A stretch of DNA of 64,000 nucleotides from FEN-1073 sp963780865 (GTDB lineage Bacteria; Chloroflexota; Anaerolineae; Anaerolineales; RBG-16-64-43): positions 1-64,000 of the forward strand of contig CAWADT010000030.1 in assembly GCA_963780865.1 (NCBI GenBank). The letters run 5' to 3'. The notes beneath the pieces are model-generated. The model was not told the DNA's origin and ran no database searches. It saw nothing but the letters and a program-made list of their open reading frames with translations. This document shows positions 1 through 9,152 of the stretch, piece by piece (position 1 is the stretch's first letter; every line of letters starts with the position of its first letter). Position numbers and translations under genes: made by a program.

Positions 1-1197
1 CAAAACGGCAAAGCCGCCAGCGGCCAGATGATCGGCAAGGGTGAGAATGGCACCGGCCCCTATACCCTCAAGGAATGGGGCGACACGGAAGTCACCCTGA
101 CGGCCAATCCGAACTACTGGCTCAAGACACCGCTCTGGCCCGGCGGACCGTCCGGCGTAGCGAAGATCAAGAACGTCATTATCAAGTACATCGATGAATT
201 CTCTACGCGGTTTGCCACCTTCCAGGCGGGTGATGGGGATTACATCGTTCCAGGTAGTGCGGCCGATTGGACCCAACTGGATACGCTCAAAGGCGCGAAC
301 TGCGATGCGAATGGTGTTTGCACCATCGATAACGCCACCCTACCGGCTGTGCGTTATGTCAAGCTGCCCGTCGCCAACCGCGACGACGCCTTCTTTAATT
401 TCAAGATCAACACGGATGGCGGCAACACCTTCATCGGTTCCGGCAAACTGGACGGCAATGGAGTTCCCGCGGACTTCTTCTCCGACGTTCACGTGCGCAA
501 AGCCTTTGCCTACTGCTTCGATTGGGACACCTATATCAAAGACGTGCTGCAGGGCGAAGGTGTGCAGGTCAACGACGTGATGCTGATAGGAGAAATCGGC
601 GATGAACCGAACGGCGCCCACTACTCTTACGATCCTGCGAAGTGCGCATCGGAGTTCCAGGCCTCGACGTGGAAGTCCGCCGACGGCAAGAGCCTGTGGG
701 ACGTGGGCTTCCGCCTGACGATTGGCTACAACACCGGCAACACGGAACGCCAAACGATCGCCCAGATCTTCCAGAACGACATCACCCAGGTTAACCCGAA
801 GTTTAAAGTGGAAGCCCAGAGCCTGGAATGGGCGAACTATCTGACCGCCTACCAGCACAAGAAACTGCCCTTCTTCCTCATCGGCTGGATCGAGGATATT
901 CCCGATCCGCACAACTGGACGTACACCTACTCGCTGGGAGCCTTCGGCGGCAAGCAGGGCATGCCGCAATCGCTGAAGGATCAGTTCGCGCCGATCGTCG
1001 CCGCAGGCGCGCATGAAACCGATCCGGTCAAACGCGCTGCGATCTACAAGCAGTTCAACGCGCTGTTTTATGATAACGTGCCCACCATCCTGCTCGCGCA
1101 GGCTAGCGCACGGCGTTATTTCCAGCGCTGGGTGAACGGGTACTACCGCAATCCGCTTGACTCGGATACTCCGTTCTACGCGCTTTCGAAGAATTAA
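1..1197 (+). CDS. ABC transporter substrate-binding protein, family 5 (C-terminal part, cut by window start)
   Basis: The reading frame is open from base 1, so the N-terminus and signal peptide lie outside the window. The roughly 398 residues seen match the C-terminal two thirds of family 5 extracellular solute-binding proteins (dipeptide, oligopeptide or oligosaccharide). Typical features are the GTGPYTLKEW stretch near the start, VRKAFAYCFDW in the middle, and the late LPFFLIGWIEDIPDPHNW segment. It would capture substrate outside the membrane and deliver it to the two permeases encoded just downstream. A GC-rich hairpin follows the stop. The substrate cannot be predicted. Confidence 0.9.
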   Translation, partial: QNGKAASGQMIGKGENGTGPYTLKEWGDTEVTLTANPNYWLKTPLWPGGPSGVAKIKNVIIKYIDEFSTRFATFQAGDGDYIVPGSAADWTQLDTLKGANCDANGVCTIDNATLPAVRYVKLPVANRDDAFFNFKINTDGGNTFIGSGKLDGNGVPADFFSDVHVRKAFAYCFDWDTYIKDVLQGEGVQVNDVMLIGEIGDEPNGAHYSYDPAKCASEFQASTWKSADGKSLWDVGFRLTIGYNTGNTERQTIAQIFQNDITQVNPKFKVEAQSLEWANYLTAYQHKKLPFFLIGWIEDIPDPHNWTYTYSLGAFGGKQGMPQSLKDQFAPIVAAGAHETDPVKRAAIYKQFNALFYDNVPTILLAQASARRYFQRWVNGYYRNPLDSDTPFYALSKN

Positions 1198-1240
1198 CGG
1201 AAACAGCGAGAGAGCGGCAATGCCGCTCGCACAGCAGCGC

Positions 1241-1272
1241 CGCCCCCTTCCCCGTTCCCGGGGAAGGGGGCG
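1241..1272. repeat. GC-rich perfect hairpin between binding protein and permease
   Basis: The arms at 1241-1253 and 1260-1272 are perfectly complementary over 13 bp around a 6-base loop. There is no T-run, so it is not a classic terminator. A stem here could lower expression of the permeases relative to the binding protein (inference). It resembles the C-run/G-run hairpins found in other gaps of this window. Confidence 0.6.
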
Positions 1273-1310
1273 GCGAATAGCTTCAAACCGCAGATTGACA
1301 GGGAGTATCC

Positions 1311-2363
1311 GTGATCAGTTATTTCATACGACGTTTGCTCATAATGCCCATCACGCTGTTCGGCATGACGGTTATCATTTTTTTGATGCTGCAGCTCCTG
1401 GGACCGGAAGCGCGGTCGGCGCTGTACGTCCGCGATATTCCCAAGAACGCGGAGGTCATGCGGGGCATCATTCTCAAATACGGTTTAAACGACCCGATTT
1501 ACGTCCAGTATTGGCACTGGCTGGTGGGGCGGACGGATCCCGACACCGGAAAAACCATCGGCGGCATCCTGCGAGGCGACTTCGGTTTCTCGCGTTCCGC
1601 CAGCCGCCCGGTGGCCGAGCTCCTGGCGTTGCGGTTTCCCGCCACGCTCGAGCTTACAATATATGCAATTATTCCCATCATCATCATCGGGATCTGGTTG
1701 GGGGTGACGGCCGCCGTCCATCATAACCAATTGATAGATCAAGCGGCAAGATTATTCAGCATCGTTGGATATTCCTTCCCGGTTTTTGTCTTCGGGATTC
1801 TTGTGATGATGATCTTTTATGCAAAGCTGAGGTGGTTTCCAGCCGGACGCATCTCCGACTGGGTAGCCCAGGCGCATTACGTGCAATACACTCACCTGTA
1901 CACCATCGACGCATTGTTGAACCTGCGTTTCGATATCTTCGTGGATGCCATCCGGCACCTGGTACTGCCGGTGGTGACTCTCTCCTACACCAGCTGGGCG
2001 GCATTCCTGCGGATCACCCGTTCCTCGATGCTCGAGACCCTTCGGCAGGAGTACGTTACCACGGCCCGGGCCAAGGGCGTTCCGGAAAAAGATGTAATTA
2101 ATAAACATGCCCGCCCCAACGCGCTCATCCCGGTGATCACCTACAGCGGTCTCACCGTCGCCGGTTTGCTGGGCGGCGTGGTATTCACCGAAACGATCTT
2201 TAATTTTCCGGGCATGGGTTCGGCCGCCGCGGAGGCCGCGGCGCGCTACGACGTGGTTACCGTTCTGGCTTTTACCCTTGTCACCGGTGTGATCATCATC
2301 ATCGCCAACCTGATTGTCGATCTCTTATATGCGGTTCTCGATCCCCGGGTCCGGCTGGGTTGA
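1311..2363 (+). CDS. ABC transporter permease, DppB/OppB type
   Basis: 350-residue membrane protein of the binding-protein-dependent transport inner-membrane family (BPD_transp_1). It has an N-terminal helix (FIRRLLIMPITLFGMTVIIF), a long periplasmic segment containing GDFGFSRSASRPV, then five further helices. The cytoplasmic EAA loop that docks the ATPase is seen as TTARAKGVPEKDVINKHARP. The start is a GTG at 1311 giving MISYFIRRLL, the usual beginning of this family. It pairs with the next permease to form the channel. Neither ATPase of this system is inside the window. Confidence 0.92.
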   Translation: MISYFIRRLLIMPITLFGMTVIIFLMLQLLGPEARSALYVRDIPKNAEVMRGIILKYGLNDPIYVQYWHWLVGRTDPDTGKTIGGILRGDFGFSRSASRPVAELLALRFPATLELTIYAIIPIIIIGIWLGVTAAVHHNQLIDQAARLFSIVGYSFPVFVFGILVMMIFYAKLRWFPAGRISDWVAQAHYVQYTHLYTIDALLNLRFDIFVDAIRHLVLPVVTLSYTSWAAFLRITRSSMLETLRQEYVTTARAKGVPEKDVINKHARPNALIPVITYSGLTVAGLLGGVVFTETIFNFPGMGSAAAEAAARYDVVTVLAFTLVTGVIIIIANLIVDLLYAVLDPRVRLG

Positions 2364-2426
2364 AAGGAAAATTTTTCATGAGCGCTGTGAGCCAATCGAA
2401 CTCCCGTACCCCCGGAAACCGCGGGT

Positions 2427-3437
2427 ATGGAACCGGACATTGAGCTGCGAAAACTCGGCCGGATGGAACGGCTGCTAGGTCCCGAGTTTTACCGGATATT
2501 CAGGGGCGTCATCACCAATCCACTTTCGGTCGTCGGCACCAGCCTGATTTTGTTTTTCGTGCTGGTGGCCATTTTTGCCCCCCAGATTATCCCGCCAACC
2601 AATCCAACGAACCCCTATTCGATCCCGCGCGACGGATTCAGTAACGCTCCTCTTCCCCCCGGAACAGCCTGGCTCCGGCAGGCCCCTGCGCTACCCTTCT
2701 GGTGGAAGCCGCTGACCGGGAGCGATAAATGGTTCCACATTCTCGGGACGACCAGCGGGCAGTGGGATATCTTCTACGGCCTGGTGTGGGGCACACGGAC
2801 GGCCATTATCGTAGGCGTGCTGGTTGAAGGCCTCACCTTGATCATCGGGATCATCATCGGCGCTATCGCAGCCTTTTACGGCGGCTGGCTGGATGAAGTC
2901 CTCATGCGCATCACCGAAATCTTCCTGGCGTTTCCCTTCATCATGGCCGCGCTCACGCTCTCCGCGATCCTCACCCCGATCATGGGCAGGGGAATCTGGC
3001 CGCCGGCCATCGCCTTGATTGTCTTCGGCTGGATGTATTATGCCCGCCTGATCCGCGGAGATATTCTTTCCATCCGCGAGCGGGATTTTGTCACCGCAGC
3101 CCGGGTGGTGGGCGCCGGAGACGGGCGCATCCTCATCCGCCACATCATCCCCAACGCCATCTATCCTACGCTGGTTCTCGCCTCGATGGACATCGGCACC
3201 GTGGTCATCAGCTTCGCCGCACTTAGTTTTCTCGGGATTGGCACCGAGGTGGGGTATGCCGATTGGGGGCAGTTGATTAGTTTCGCGCGGAATTGGATTC
3301 CGGTTCTTTCGACATACTGGTGGATCGTTATTTACCCGGCAATCGCCCTAATCCTCTTCGTTTTGGGATGGAACCTCGTGGGTGACGCGCTGCGGGATAT
3401 CATGGACCCCAAATTGCGCGGGCAAATCCGAAGATAG
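2427..3437 (+). CDS. ABC transporter permease, DppC/OppC type (5' end probably frameshifted)
   Basis: 336-residue second permease of the same system, with OppC_N-like N-terminus, six predicted helices and an EAA loop at VTAARVVGAGDGRILIRHIIPN. The ATG at 2427 has no good ribosome-binding site. A strong one (AAAGGAAA) precedes an ATG at 2378, whose frame stops after 21 codons. Removing one C from the run near 2409-2413 joins MSAVSQSNSRTPETAG to MEPDIELRKL, so the true start is probably 2378. Lies 63 bp after the first permease and ends at an intrinsic terminator. Confidence 0.9.
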   Translation: MEPDIELRKLGRMERLLGPEFYRIFRGVITNPLSVVGTSLILFFVLVAIFAPQIIPPTNPTNPYSIPRDGFSNAPLPPGTAWLRQAPALPFWWKPLTGSDKWFHILGTTSGQWDIFYGLVWGTRTAIIVGVLVEGLTLIIGIIIGAIAAFYGGWLDEVLMRITEIFLAFPFIMAALTLSAILTPIMGRGIWPPAIALIVFGWMYYARLIRGDILSIRERDFVTAARVVGAGDGRILIRHIIPNAIYPTLVLASMDIGTVVISFAALSFLGIGTEVGYADWGQLISFARNWIPVLSTYWWIVIYPAIALILFVLGWNLVGDALRDIMDPKLRGQIRR

Positions 3438-3456
3438 AACCTCATCGAAAAAAAAA

Positions 3457-3487
3457 ACCTGGCGATAAAAAGCCAGGTCTTTTTTTA
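3457..3487 (+). terminator. Intrinsic terminator after the first ABC operon
   Basis: A 7-bp stem ACCTGGC/GCCAGGT (3457-3463 with 3472-3478) with an A-rich loop is followed by a run of T from 3480. An A-run precedes the stem, so it could also work in reverse. It closes the operon, implying that the ATPases are encoded upstream or elsewhere. Confidence 0.9.
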
Positions 3488-3519
3488 TCTTTAGGATCCG
3501 CAAAATTTTCCGGGAAGAA

Positions 3520-4135
3520 CCAGGAATGGATTCCCGCCCTTCGAGAAGTGCACTCGAGGACAGCCCCGCCCCGGCTTTCCCTCGTTCCTCGGGACAGGCG
3601 CCGGGCGAGGCCGGGGGCGCGGAATGACGAGCAACAGGCACGTCATGCCCGAGTGGTTTAATCGGGCATCCAGTACTTGCATGACTAATTGGGGGGAAAT
3701 CAAAATGGATTCCCGCTAGGAACACCCTCGCTTCGCATTCATCCCGGCTCATGAACCAAACTCGAGCCGGGATGCTACACGAGGGCAGGCGCGGGAATGA
3801 CGAACTAATCACTGCAGGGACAGGAGTTAGTCATACCCGAGTGATTGTAGCTTGTCCTCGGTTGATCTTCCCGGGGATCGGGCATCCAGATTGTAAGTCC
3901 GTCATGCCCGAGTGTACTAGTCGGGCATCCAGAACTTGTTGAGTATGTCAGGAATGGATTCCCGCTAGAAACACCCTCGCTTCGCATTCATCCCGGCTCA
4001 TGAACCAAACTCGAGCCGGGATGCTACGCGAGGGCAGGCGCGGGAATGACGAACTAATCACTGCAGGGACGGGAGTCCGTCATGCCCGAGTGATTGTAGC
4101 TTGTCCTCGGGTGGTTTTCCCGGGGATCGGGCATC
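3520..4135. repeat. Intergenic repeat array: two near-identical 183-bp units plus a diverged unit
   Basis: Units at 3704-3886 and 3953-4135 are nearly identical and repeat with a period of 249 bp. Each carries GGATTCCCGC at one end, an inner inverted repeat CATCCCGGCTCATGA / CGAGCCGGGATG, then GCGGGAATGACGA and CCCGAGTGATTGTAG. A more diverged unit fills 3520-3700. An inverted relative lies at 9153-9475. No convincing gene is present in this 730-bp gap. Confidence 0.85.
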
Positions 4136-4171
4136 TACAAAGCGATTATTTTCTTTGAACACAGATGGAGA

Positions 4172-5212
4172 TCAGGTCTTGGATAAAGCAGCTTTAATAT
4201 TCGAGACAAACTCCTCAATGTCCTCTTCCTTTGTATCCCAAGAGCACATCAACCGGACGCCATCCTCCCCGATGAAATTGTAGAAATGCCAGCCCTTCGC
4301 GCGGAGTTTCTCGATCAGCGCGCGCGGCATCCGCACGAACACGGAATTTGCCTGGCGCGGCATCTGGATTTCCAGCTCAGGGATTTTTTTCAATTGGGAT
4401 TCCAATGCCGCCGCGCTCTCGTTGGCATGCGCGGCGTTTTTCAACCAAGTTTCATTTTTGAGCAGCCCGATCCACGGCGCGGCGAGGAACCGCATCTTCG
4501 ACGCGAGCTGCCCGGCTTGCTTGCAGCGGTAGGCAAAATCCTCCGCGAGCTCCTTGTTGAAAAAGATCATCGCGTCGCCCACCGCCAGCCCGTTCTTGGT
4601 CCCGCCCAGGCAGAGCACGTCCACCCCGCATTGCCAGCTGATTTCTTTGGGCTTGGCCTTGAGGCTGACGAGGGCGTTGGCGAACCGCGCGCCGTCCATG
4701 TGGATCCGCAGGTTGTATTTTTTGGCGGCCGCGTGGATCGCGTGCAATTCCGCGGGCGAATACACCGTGCCCAATTCCGTTGCCTGGGTGATGCTCACCA
4801 CCCGGGGCTTGGGGAAGTGGATGCCCCGCCCGCTCCTGGCGATGGTTTCAATGCTTTCCGGCTGGAGCTTGCCGCGGATTTCCTTTCCCAGAAGCAGCTT
4901 GGCGCCGTTGGTGAAGAATTCCGGCGCTCCGCATTCGTCGGTCTCGATGTGGCTGGTGTCTGCGCAAATGATGCTGTTGTAGGATTGGCACAGCGCCGAA
5001 AGCGCCAGCGAGTTGGCCGCGGTTCCGTTGAAAACGAAAAATACCTCGCATTCCGTTTCAAACACGGCCCGCAGTTCGTCGCAGACTTGGGCCGTCCAGC
5101 GGTCATCCCCGTAGGAGACTTCATATCCCGAGTTGGCGTCGAGCAGGGATTGCACGGCTTCCGGACACATCCCGGAGCAATTGTCGCTGGCAAAATGATT
5201 GCGGTGGACCAT
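4172..5212 (-). CDS. ltaE: Low-specificity L-threonine aldolase
   Basis: 346-residue PLP enzyme of fold type I (beta-eliminating lyase family) that cleaves L-threonine or allo-threonine to glycine and acetaldehyde. Visible landmarks are the N-terminal FASDNCSGMCPEAVQ, the GTAANSLALSAL helix, HIETDECGAPEFF, the HMDGARFANA strand, and the PLP lysine in GGTKNGLAVGDA. The length is normal for the family. The start ATG at 5212 is preceded by AAAAGGAGAA on the minus strand. It stands alone between a repeat array and a divergent YitT-type gene. Confidence 0.92.
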   Translation of the reverse strand: MVHRNHFASDNCSGMCPEAVQSLLDANSGYEVSYGDDRWTAQVCDELRAVFETECEVFFVFNGTAANSLALSALCQSYNSIICADTSHIETDECGAPEFFTNGAKLLLGKEIRGKLQPESIETIARSGRGIHFPKPRVVSITQATELGTVYSPAELHAIHAAAKKYNLRIHMDGARFANALVSLKAKPKEISWQCGVDVLCLGGTKNGLAVGDAMIFFNKELAEDFAYRCKQAGQLASKMRFLAAPWIGLLKNETWLKNAAHANESAAALESQLKKIPELEIQMPRQANSVFVRMPRALIEKLRAKGWHFYNFIGEDGVRLMCSWDTKEEDIEEFVSNIKAALSKT

Positions 5213-5538
5213 AGGTTCTCCTTTTCGAACTCCTGATGAATTGTACTTTACAACGGAAAAGGCGGGTACACGGAAGACACCGGAGGATCACGGAAGGTAC
5301 GGAATATTACGCACAGAATCTCCCGCTGGAATAGATCATCTATCTCTTCCGCTCTTTCCATAGCTATCCCAAGGTCCCATCCGAGCCCCCCGGCTTCGCC
5401 CGGCGCCCCTCCCGAACTCCAAAAAAGTGAGGTGGAGCGGGCGGCAAACCGGTTGCGCCAACTCAGAAGCACGGGGTGCGACCGGGTTATTGCGTGTACA
5501 ATGTTTGTGGGTAGACCGAACGATCCGGAGACAATGTG
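5213..5538. other. Divergent intergenic region, no gene seen
   Basis: 326 bp between divergent genes. It holds a short dispersed motif of the form TACACGGAAGACACCGGAGGATCACGGA (5264-5297), related to ACACGGATTTCACGGA-like stretches near 19.68, 35.39 and 36.57 kb. No clear promoter pair could be assigned. Confidence 0.5.
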
Positions 5539-6387
5539 ATGAAAAAAATTCCTGTGCGGGATATTTTCCTCATCCTCCTGGGCGCCGTGCTCCAGGCGGT
5601 GGCCATGGATCTCTTCCTGATCCCGGGCAGGCTCGCGGCCGGCGGGGTAAGCGGGTTGTCACAGATCATCAACCGGTATACCGGCTGGCCGATCGGCGTG
5701 ATGATCATCCTGGGCAACCTACCGCTCTTTTTCCTCGGCTGGCGGTTACTCGGCGGGCGGCGCTTTCTTCTGCGCACCTTCCTGGCGGTGGTGCTCTACG
5801 CTAGTTTGATCGACCTGCTGCCGCGATACCTGCCCCGAGACCTCACCGGGGACTCGGTGCTCAACGCCCTCTTTGGCGGCGTCATCATGGGAATTGGAAT
5901 GGGGCTGGTGTTCCGGGCCAAAGGAACAACCGGCGGCACCGACATCCTCGCCCGGGTGCTCGGCAAATGGCGCGGGATTCCTCTCAGCCAGAGCTACCTG
6001 ATCACCGATACCGCCGTCGTGCTGGGGTCGGCTCTCGCCTTCAGTTGGACGCTTGCGCTCTACGCGGTGGTTGCGCTCTATACGTCCGGCCTCGCGGCGG
6101 AACTGGCGTCGGAAGGTTCGAATATCGTGCGAGCCGCCACCATCGTCACCGTACATCCGGCGGAGGTCTCGGAGAAAATCATCCATGAAATGCAGCGCGG
6201 GGTGACCATGTGGTCGGGGACGGGGATGTATTCCGGCAAGCCGCGGCAGGTCCTTTTCTGCGCGATCAGCCGCTCGGAAGTCAATCAGCTTAAGGCGATC
6301 ATTCTGGAAGCCGATCCCGACGCGTTTGTCGTCATCGGCCAGGCGAACGAAGCGCTCGGCGAGGGATTCCAACCGTTGAAGCCTTAG
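5539..6387 (+). CDS. YitT family membrane protein (DUF161 plus DUF2179)
   Basis: 282 residues. The first about 200 contain five hydrophobic helices with the family pattern: an AMDLFLIPGRLAAGGVSG motif, then KGTTGGTDILARVL. The C-terminal soluble domain (EISEKIIHEM-like, GTGMYSGKPRQVLFCAISRSE, DPDAFVVIGQA) is the DUF2179 part. The function of the family is unproven. GTG at 5536 and ATG at 5539 are adjacent; ATG is chosen because GGAG at 5527-5530 is then at normal distance. Confidence 0.88.
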   Translation: MKKIPVRDIFLILLGAVLQAVAMDLFLIPGRLAAGGVSGLSQIINRYTGWPIGVMIILGNLPLFFLGWRLLGGRRFLLRTFLAVVLYASLIDLLPRYLPRDLTGDSVLNALFGGVIMGIGMGLVFRAKGTTGGTDILARVLGKWRGIPLSQSYLITDTAVVLGSALAFSWTLALYAVVALYTSGLAAELASEGSNIVRAATIVTVHPAEVSEKIIHEMQRGVTMWSGTGMYSGKPRQVLFCAISRSEVNQLKAIILEADPDAFVVIGQANEALGEGFQPLKP

Positions 6388-6404
6388 CAGGCAGAATACC
6401 AAAC

Positions 6405-6536
6405 TTCATATGTCATTCCGAACCCCGAGCGGAGCGAGGAGTGAGGAATCGGTTGCGCGGGAATAAAAGTTAGGAACGCCTAGAGAGATTCACCAATTCC
6501 TCGTCGACCCTTACGGGTCTCCTCGGAATGACACCA
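6405..6536. repeat. Dispersed repeat bounded by GTCATTCCGA and GGAATGAC
   Basis: Inverted ends GTCATTCCGA (6412 region) and TCGGAATGAC (6523-6532 region) flank about 110 bp with GGAGCGAGGAGTGAGGAATC and CGACCCTTACGGGTC inside. It fills the convergent gap between the YitT-type and LysE-type genes. It is related in its ends to the repeats at 3.5-4.1 and 9.2-9.5 kb. Confidence 0.55.
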
Positions 6537-6553
6537 AGCACAGGGCCGATTTT

Positions 6554-7174
6554 TCACGCCAGCAGTGACGCGGCGGCGCTATAGAGAAACCATCCGCCAA
6601 AGGCTAGTAGAGCGATTCCACAGACTGCGAATACCACCTGCTGAAAACGTCGGCCGAAGAATTGTCCGCCGGCGTAGGAAATCGCCGAAAGAAAATATCC
6701 CCACAGAAAATCGCACAACCAGTGCGCCAGGCAGAGTATAACGAACCCCGCTATGCCAAAGGCAAGCGATTGCATGATCAACGCCGCCCCGACCGTTGCC
6801 CACCATACAAAGAAAAACGGGCTGCCAAGCGTGAGCAGGGTTCCCGCCACCACCGGCGAACCGGAAAACAACGAAGAGCGGATCGATTGCCCCGCTATCC
6901 CCCGCAGTAGTCCCACGGCCATGAAAATGAGAACCAATCCTCCGAGGATTTCCAGCGCGGTCTTGAGCGAAGCGTTCGTGAGGAAATGCCCGATGCCGAG
7001 CGCCAGGAGGATCATCAAGGGGAACTCGACGATCCCGTGGCCGACGGCGATCCAGGCGCCGGAATGCGGCGAGTCGTTTCCCTTGCCGATGGTGACGGCC
7101 GTCACCGGCCCGGGCGCGAGCACGCCCGAAAGGGAAATGACGATCGCGCCGGAAAGAAAAACGAGAAAAGGCAC
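6554..7174 (-). CDS. LysE family translocator
   Basis: About 206 residues with six hydrophobic segments. The N-terminal signature SGVLAPGPVTAVTIGKG fits LysE/RhtB exporters, which move amino acids or related metabolites out of the cell. The frame remains open upstream to 7222, but that stretch is a GC-rich repeat encoding MGRGGGRGR, so a GTG at 7174 (VPFLVFLSGA) is the more likely start. No strong ribosome-binding site is visible. The exported substrate is unknown. Confidence 0.8.
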   Translation of the reverse strand: MPFLVFLSGAIVISLSGVLAPGPVTAVTIGKGNDSPHSGAWIAVGHGIVEFPLMILLALGIGHFLTNASLKTALEILGGLVLIFMAVGLLRGIAGQSIRSSLFSGSPVVAGTLLTLGSPFFFVWWATVGAALIMQSLAFGIAGFVILCLAHWLCDFLWGYFLSAISYAGGQFFGRRFQQVVFAVCGIALLAFGGWFLYSAAASLLA

Positions 7175-7198
7175 GGGGGATATTGTAACTGAAGAGCG

Positions 7199-7250
7199 AC
7201 CCCTCCCCCCGCCCCTCCCCATTCTGGGGAGGGGCGGGGGGGAGGTCGGG
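7199..7250. repeat. GC-rich inverted repeat
   Basis: CCCCTCCCC, ATTCTG and GGGGAGGGGCGGGG form a stem-loop between the LysE-type gene and the exporter gene. It is one of several C-run/G-run hairpins in the window. Confidence 0.5.
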
Positions 7251-9077
7251 TTATTCCTGCGCGCCGAGCAGCCCGCGGACCGAGCCCATATCCACCTCGC
7301 GCATGCGCTCCCAGCGGAATTGCTGGGTGTACAACCGGTAGTATTTTCCGCGCAACCGCAGCAGTTCGGCGTGCGTTCCGATTTCGGCGATGCGCCCGTC
7401 TTCGACCACCACGATCCGGTGCGCGCGGCGGATGGTCGAAAGCCGGTGGGCGATGACGAAGGAAATGCGCCCCGTCATCAGGCTTTCCATCCCGCGCTGA
7501 ATGAGCGCTTCGGTCATCGTGTCCACCGAACTGGTTGCCTCGTCCATCACCAGAATGTCCGGCTGCGCCAGCACCGCGCGCGCCAGGCTGATGAGCTGCT
7601 TCTGGCCGGTCGAGAGCTGGTTGCCGCCCTGGCCCACCTCGGTGTCGTATTCCTTCTCCAGGCGGTGGATGAACTCGTCCGCTCCGGCCACGCGCGCCGC
7701 CTCCTCCACTTCCGCTTCCGTCGCGTCGAGCCGCCCGTAGCGGATGTTTTCCCGCACCGTTCCGGAGAACAGATGCGGGGTTTGCAGCACGACGCCGATC
7801 CGGGATTGGATCGCTTTCTGGGTGAGCGTGGTGTAGTCGCGCCCGGCGATGCGGATCACGCCCCGGCGCGGTTCGTAGAAGCGGCACAGCAGGCTTGCGA
7901 TGGTGGTCTTCCCTCCGCCGGTCGGGCCCACCAGCGCGATGGACTCGTTCTCCCGCACCCGCAGGGAAAAATCCTCCAGGACGGGTTTGCCTTCTTTGTA
8001 CCAGAAGGAAACATGGTCGAACTCGACCTCGCCGCGCAGCGTCCCCGGATCGGCCGAATCCGGCCGGTCGACGATCTCCGGCAGGGAATCGACCAGCGAG
8101 AAGGAGCGTTCGGCCGAGGCGATGGCGTGCTGCATTTCGGAAAAGACGCGCGCCAGATCCTGGACCGGCCAGAGCATGAAGGTGACGTAGCCGATGAACG
8201 CCTGGATGGTGCCGATCGAAACCGTCCCTGCCATCGCGCGCGCGCCGCCGAACCACGCCACGGTGGCCAGGGCCACCGCGCCGATCCCCTGTACCACCGG
8301 CAGGAAGAGCGCCGAGAGCCAGGCCGCGCGGAATCCGGCGGTGTACATTCCATCGGTCAGCCCCTGGAACTCATGCAGGTTCCGCTCCTCGCGTCCCAGG
8401 GCTTTGATCACGCGCACACCGGTGATGGTCTCGTTGAAGGATGCGGTGATCTTGGAGTTGATCTGGCGCACCTGGCGGTATTGCCGGATGATTCGCTGCT
8501 TGAAAAGCGCGCCGGCAAAGACCAGCACCGGGATGGTCAGGAAGACGAGGATGCCCAGCGTCCACTGCAGATAGATCATGAAGACCAAAGACGAGAGGAT
8601 GCTCATCGCCGCCCAGGTGGCGTCCATCAACCCCCAGGTAACAAGATCCGCCACCTTGGCCGGATCGGAGGTGACGCGGGACATGATCCATCCGACCGGC
8701 GTGCGGTCGAAGTAGCTGAAGGAAAGCTCCTGAAGCCGGGTGAACATGCTCCGCCGCAGGTCGTATTGGATCTGTTCTCCGAGCAGCCCGGCCAGGTAAA
8801 TGAAAGTGAACACGCCGGCCGCCTGAAGAAGGGAGAGGGTTGCAAACAGCGCGAAGATCCATACGAGCGATTCCGGTTTCCCCGGCGTGATGGCCTGGTC
8901 GATGACCAGTTTTTTCAGGTAGGTGAAGATGGAATCCGAAACCGCCACCAGCGTAACGGTGGTGAGGAAGCCCGCCATCCAGAGCCTTTTACGGGCTGCG
9001 AGTCCCAGCATCCGGGCCAGGGTCTGTCCGTCCCAGGATTCTTCAAAATCTTCTTCTTCCCATTCATTGACAGCCAT
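7251..9077 (-). CDS. ABC exporter half-transporter (consensus-Glu subunit of a probable heterodimer)
   Basis: 608 residues: a six-helix type-I exporter membrane domain (about 30-330) followed by a nucleotide-binding domain with Walker A GPTGGGKTTIA, Walker B ILVMDEATSSVD with the catalytic Glu, and H-loop IAHRLSTI. The signature is LSTGQ instead of LSGGQ. Its partner at 9461-11294 has LSGGQ but Asp instead of the catalytic Glu. This complementary degeneracy is known from heterodimeric exporters such as TM287/288, LmrCD and BmrCD. It is the downstream gene of the pair, separated by a 380-bp repeat region. Substrate unknown; drug or lipid export is likely. Confidence 0.92.
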   Translation of the reverse strand: MAVNEWEEEDFEESWDGQTLARMLGLAARKRLWMAGFLTTVTLVAVSDSIFTYLKKLVIDQAITPGKPESLVWIFALFATLSLLQAAGVFTFIYLAGLLGEQIQYDLRRSMFTRLQELSFSYFDRTPVGWIMSRVTSDPAKVADLVTWGLMDATWAAMSILSSLVFMIYLQWTLGILVFLTIPVLVFAGALFKQRIIRQYRQVRQINSKITASFNETITGVRVIKALGREERNLHEFQGLTDGMYTAGFRAAWLSALFLPVVQGIGAVALATVAWFGGARAMAGTVSIGTIQAFIGYVTFMLWPVQDLARVFSEMQHAIASAERSFSLVDSLPEIVDRPDSADPGTLRGEVEFDHVSFWYKEGKPVLEDFSLRVRENESIALVGPTGGGKTTIASLLCRFYEPRRGVIRIAGRDYTTLTQKAIQSRIGVVLQTPHLFSGTVRENIRYGRLDATEAEVEEAARVAGADEFIHRLEKEYDTEVGQGGNQLSTGQKQLISLARAVLAQPDILVMDEATSSVDTMTEALIQRGMESLMTGRISFVIAHRLSTIRRAHRIVVVEDGRIAEIGTHAELLRLRGKYYRLYTQQFRWERMREVDMGSVRGLLGAQE

Positions 9078-9152
9078 AATTCGCTCCGTTGATTTGCCGT
9101 TCCCGGTTCAGTTCCGCTCGACTTTCCCGCGTGTACTTATCAGGATTTTGTT

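Noticed and set aside
1241..1272. Intrinsic terminator between the binding protein and permease
   Set aside because: Strong stem but no T-run; more likely a stabilising or attenuating hairpin of the dispersed type.
3704..4135. Regularly spaced repeats suggesting a CRISPR array
   Set aside because: Only two near-identical units of 183 bp with internal inverted repeats, no short repeat-spacer pattern and no cas genes.
4286..5236. 316-codon open frame on the plus strand
   Set aside because: Antisense to threonine aldolase, which has all family motifs and a good ribosome-binding site.
6753..9092. 779-codon open frame on the plus strand
   Set aside because: Exact antisense of the exporter gene at 7251-9077, Arg/His/Gln-rich with no domain; a shadow of GC-rich codon use.
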